From positions 1 through 7,652 of the forward strand of contig CABQCB010000076.1 of assembly GCA_902462475.1 (NCBI GenBank): 7,652 nt of DNA, read 5' to 3'. The notes below the pieces were generated by a model. That model did not search any database. It saw only the letters and a program-made list of their open reading frames with translations, and was not told where the DNA came from. This stretch comes from an uncultured Oscillibacter sp. Its GTDB lineage: Bacteria; Bacillota_A; Clostridia; Oscillospirales; Oscillospiraceae. The translations under genes were made by a program, and so were the position numbers. Below, one piece after another: positions 6,127 through 7,652 of the stretch (positions within the stretch are counted from its first letter, which is position 1; every line of letters starts with the position of its first letter).

Positions 6127-7038
6127 TCACGACTGCTTGCACGGGGCGGCGGTACCGGCCGCCTTTTTGGGGGTGTGGTTCAGCAGCACCACGGAGCCGA
6201 AAATGAGCAGGATGCCCACGCCCTTGAACCCCAGCAGGGACTCCCCGTACAGGGCGAAGCTCAGCACGGCGGCCACGGCAGGCTCCACGGTGGCCATGAT
6301 GGCGGCCTTGCTGGTCTCCACGCCGGCCAGACCCTGGGTATAGAGGATGAAGGGGAACACGCAGCACAAAACGCCGATGCCCAGGGCACCGCCGATGGTC
6401 TCGGGCAGGACCAGCAGATGGGCCGACTCCCAGATCCGGGAAAGGGGCAGGGCGCCCAGGGTGGCAAAGAGGAACGTGTACTCGGAGATGGTCACGGACG
6501 GATAGCCCTTTTCCAGAGCGAAGCGGCCGAAGATGCTGTACAGGGCATAGCCCACGCCGGCGCCGATGCCGATGAGGATGCCGCTCAGGGAGAAGGCGTA
6601 ATCCGTGCTGCCGAACACGCCGGCCACGAACAGACAGCCCAGGAACGTCATGAGCAGGGCCACCACCTTCTTGCCGGTGATGCGCTCGTGGAACAGCAGG
6701 GCGGAAAACAGCATGACGAAAATGGGGGAGGTGTACATCAGCACCGCCGCCACCGCCAGACTGGTCAGCTCAATGGCGGTGAAGTAGCACCAGTTGAAGA
6801 ACACCAGGCTGATGATGCCCGTGCCCACAAAGCACCAGCAGTCCCGCAGCTTTACCCGCAGCAGCGACCGGTCCTTGACCAGGATGTACAGCGTCAGGGC
6901 GATGGCCGCGGCGGTGACCCGGATGGCCACCACCTGCATCTGCGTGAAGCCAGCGTCGCTGAGCATGTTGAAAAATACGCCGATCCCGCCCCAGAGCGCG
7001 GCGGCGATGATGATGAAGATACAGGATTTCGTTTTCAA
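6127..7038 (-). CDS. EamA/DMT-family transporter (10 membrane helices)
   Basis: This 303-residue hydrophobic protein consists of two EamA repeats (about 6-140 and 152-285), each of five membrane helices. LWGGIGVFF (about 15-23) and the conserved helix ends YTSPIFVMLFSALLFHE (first repeat) and MATVEPAVAAVLSFALYGE (second repeat) are typical of the family, whose members export amino acids, metabolites or drugs across the inner membrane. The substrate cannot be read from sequence. I place the start at TTG 7038, because GGAGG (7046-7050) stands seven bases before it. The in-frame ATG at 7053 would put that site inside the coding region, and nothing upstream of it resembles a ribosome binding site. 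The product then begins MKTKSCIF, a basic start before the first helix. The stop is 75 bases before the patatin-like gene. Confidence 0.88.
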   Translation of the reverse strand: MKTKSCIFIIIAAALWGGIGVFFNMLSDAGFTQMQVVAIRVTAAAIALTLYILVKDRSLLRVKLRDCWCFVGTGIISLVFFNWCYFTAIELTSLAVAAVLMYTSPIFVMLFSALLFHERITGKKVVALLMTFLGCLFVAGVFGSTDYAFSLSGILIGIGAGVGYALYSIFGRFALEKGYPSVTISEYTFLFATLGALPLSRIWESAHLLVLPETIGGALGIGVLCCVFPFILYTQGLAGVETSKAAIMATVEPAVAAVLSFALYGESLLGFKGVGILLIFGSVVLLNHTPKKAAGTAAPCKQS

Positions 7039-7045
7039 GACGGCG

Positions 7046-7050
7046 CCTCC
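7046..7050 (-). promoter_or_regulatory. ribosome binding site deciding a TTG start
   Basis: GGAGG (GGGAGG with 7051) lies seven bases before TTG 7036-7038. The only competing start, ATG 7051-7053, overlaps this site and is preceded by GGCTCTATCAATCTAG, which has no purine-rich site. Confidence 0.7.
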
Positions 7051-7069
7051 CATCTAGATTGATAGAGCC

Positions 7070-7100
7070 ATTGTAAACCCTATTCCAGGGAAAGAGTCAA
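7070..7100 (-). promoter_or_regulatory. likely promoter of the EamA transporter gene
   Basis: TTGACT (7095-7100, 5 of 6) and TACAAT (7070-7075, 5 of 6) fit sigma-A hexamers, but the 19-base spacer is longer than ideal. The start would fall near 7063, about 25 bases before the TTG codon. That leaves the ATG at 7053 only about 10 bases from the 5' end, also favouring TTG. Confidence 0.5.
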
Positions 7101-7112
7101 GGGGGATTGTCC

Positions 7113-7652
7113 TCAGCGGACGATCCAGCGGCGGATCTGTGCCGCCCCGGCAAAGTCGCTTAGCTGCCCGGCGGCCCGCTCCAGAGCCGCGTCCAGATCG
7201 ATGGCGTCAGAAAAGCAGTAGATCACCGTGAGGATGCGGGTGGACTCCGGACCGATCATGGCCCGGTGGGAGTCGCTGGTGGGACTGCCGAAGGGGCCCT
7301 CCTCATCCCGGAGCAGCAGCATGTGCTCCATGTCGATGTAGCTCTTGCCGATGCCCTCGTAGCCCTCGCCGGCCTGGCCCACCGTCAGCGTGACGGGTCC
7401 CCGGAGACGGGAGAGGTCGTAGGAGCCTACGGACAGAGCGGTTTCCAGGGAGATGAGGTTGTTCACATCCACCACGGTGTTGACGTGGTAGAGGGGGTTC
7501 CCCTGCCGGATGCGGCGGATGAGGCTCTCGGAGGAGACCCGGTAGCGGGAGGGGCTGCGGCCAAAGGCTTTGTAGGCCTCCCGGGAGCAGTGGATGCCCT
7601 CGATGCCGGCCAGGGTCTTTTCTTCCAGCTCCGTCAGAACGGCGGGGACGGT
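7113..7652 (-). CDS. stand-alone B3/B4 domain protein, C-terminal part (runs off right edge)
   Basis: The last 179 residues are visible, and the reading frame is open to the window edge. YRVSSESLIRRI, then NPLYHVNTVVDVNNLISLE and DSHRAMIGPEST, are the pattern of the B3/B4 domain, the fold that in the phenylalanyl-tRNA synthetase beta subunit holds the site that clears mischarged tyrosine. Short free-standing versions are common in Firmicutes and are thought to be tRNA editing or deacylation proteins, but this is not established for most. Nothing suggests a full PheT here: the frame ends with a short helical tail soon after the domain. The usual length is about 220-240 residues, so about 50 N-terminal residues are missing. 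An internal GTG at 7475 is not the start, because conserved B3/B4 sequence continues upstream. No terminator is visible after the stop. Confidence 0.8.
   Translation of the reverse strand, partial: TVPAVLTELEEKTLAGIEGIHCSREAYKAFGRSPSRYRVSSESLIRRIRQGNPLYHVNTVVDVNNLISLETALSVGSYDLSRLRGPVTLTVGQAGEGYEGIGKSYIDMEHMLLLRDEEGPFGSPTSDSHRAMIGPESTRILTVIYCFSDAIDLDAALERAAGQLSDFAGAAQIRRWIVR

Noticed and set aside
5536..7062. A 508-codon open frame on the plus strand spanning the patatin and EamA genes
   Set aside because: It crosses two well-supported minus-strand genes and their intergenic promoter, and its composition is low-complexity (His, Gln, Gly, Ala). It is an antisense artefact.

Overview
The window looks like chromosomal DNA of a high-GC gut Firmicute, most likely of the Oscillospiraceae/Ruminococcaceae type (inference). 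The genes are GC-rich while the intergenic gaps are AT-rich. Strong AAGGAG/GGAGG ribosome binding sites, sigma-A-like promoters, GTG and TTG starts, and Gram-positive-style stem plus U-run terminators are all present. The substrate-binding protein is a lipoprotein, as expected for a Gram-positive cell. All eight protein genes lie on the minus strand, so transcription runs from high to low coordinates.

In transcription order (right to left): the end of a stand-alone B3/B4-domain protein (tRNA-editing-like fold; runs off the right edge); an EamA/DMT drug-metabolite transporter whose best start is a TTG codon; a patatin-like phospholipase with its own likely promoter and a clear terminator; a Na+/phosphate cotransporter fused to a PhoU-like domain, preceded by a TATAAT promoter with Pho-box-like repeats and followed by a terminator; then a complete polar amino acid ABC importer operon (substrate-binding lipoprotein, permease, ATPase) ending in a strong terminator; and finally the start of an M20-family amidohydrolase running off the left edge.

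The ABC operon is the best-defined transcription unit. It has a TTGACA promoter with an extended -10, AT-rich TGAAT repeats upstream that resemble ArgR half-sites, and a perfect 16-bp stem-loop without a U-run between the binding-protein gene and the permease gene. That stem-loop probably sets the excess of binding protein over membrane components. The permease and ATPase genes overlap by 17 bases. The M20 hydrolase just downstream could act on imported amino acid or peptide conjugates, but no shared transcript is shown.

No gap exceeds 300 bases. I found no RNA genes, mobile elements, CRISPR arrays or phage genes. I do not see an undescribed system here. The region is mostly ordinary transport and metabolism, and the interest lies in regulatory structures, start choices and small departures from family norms.
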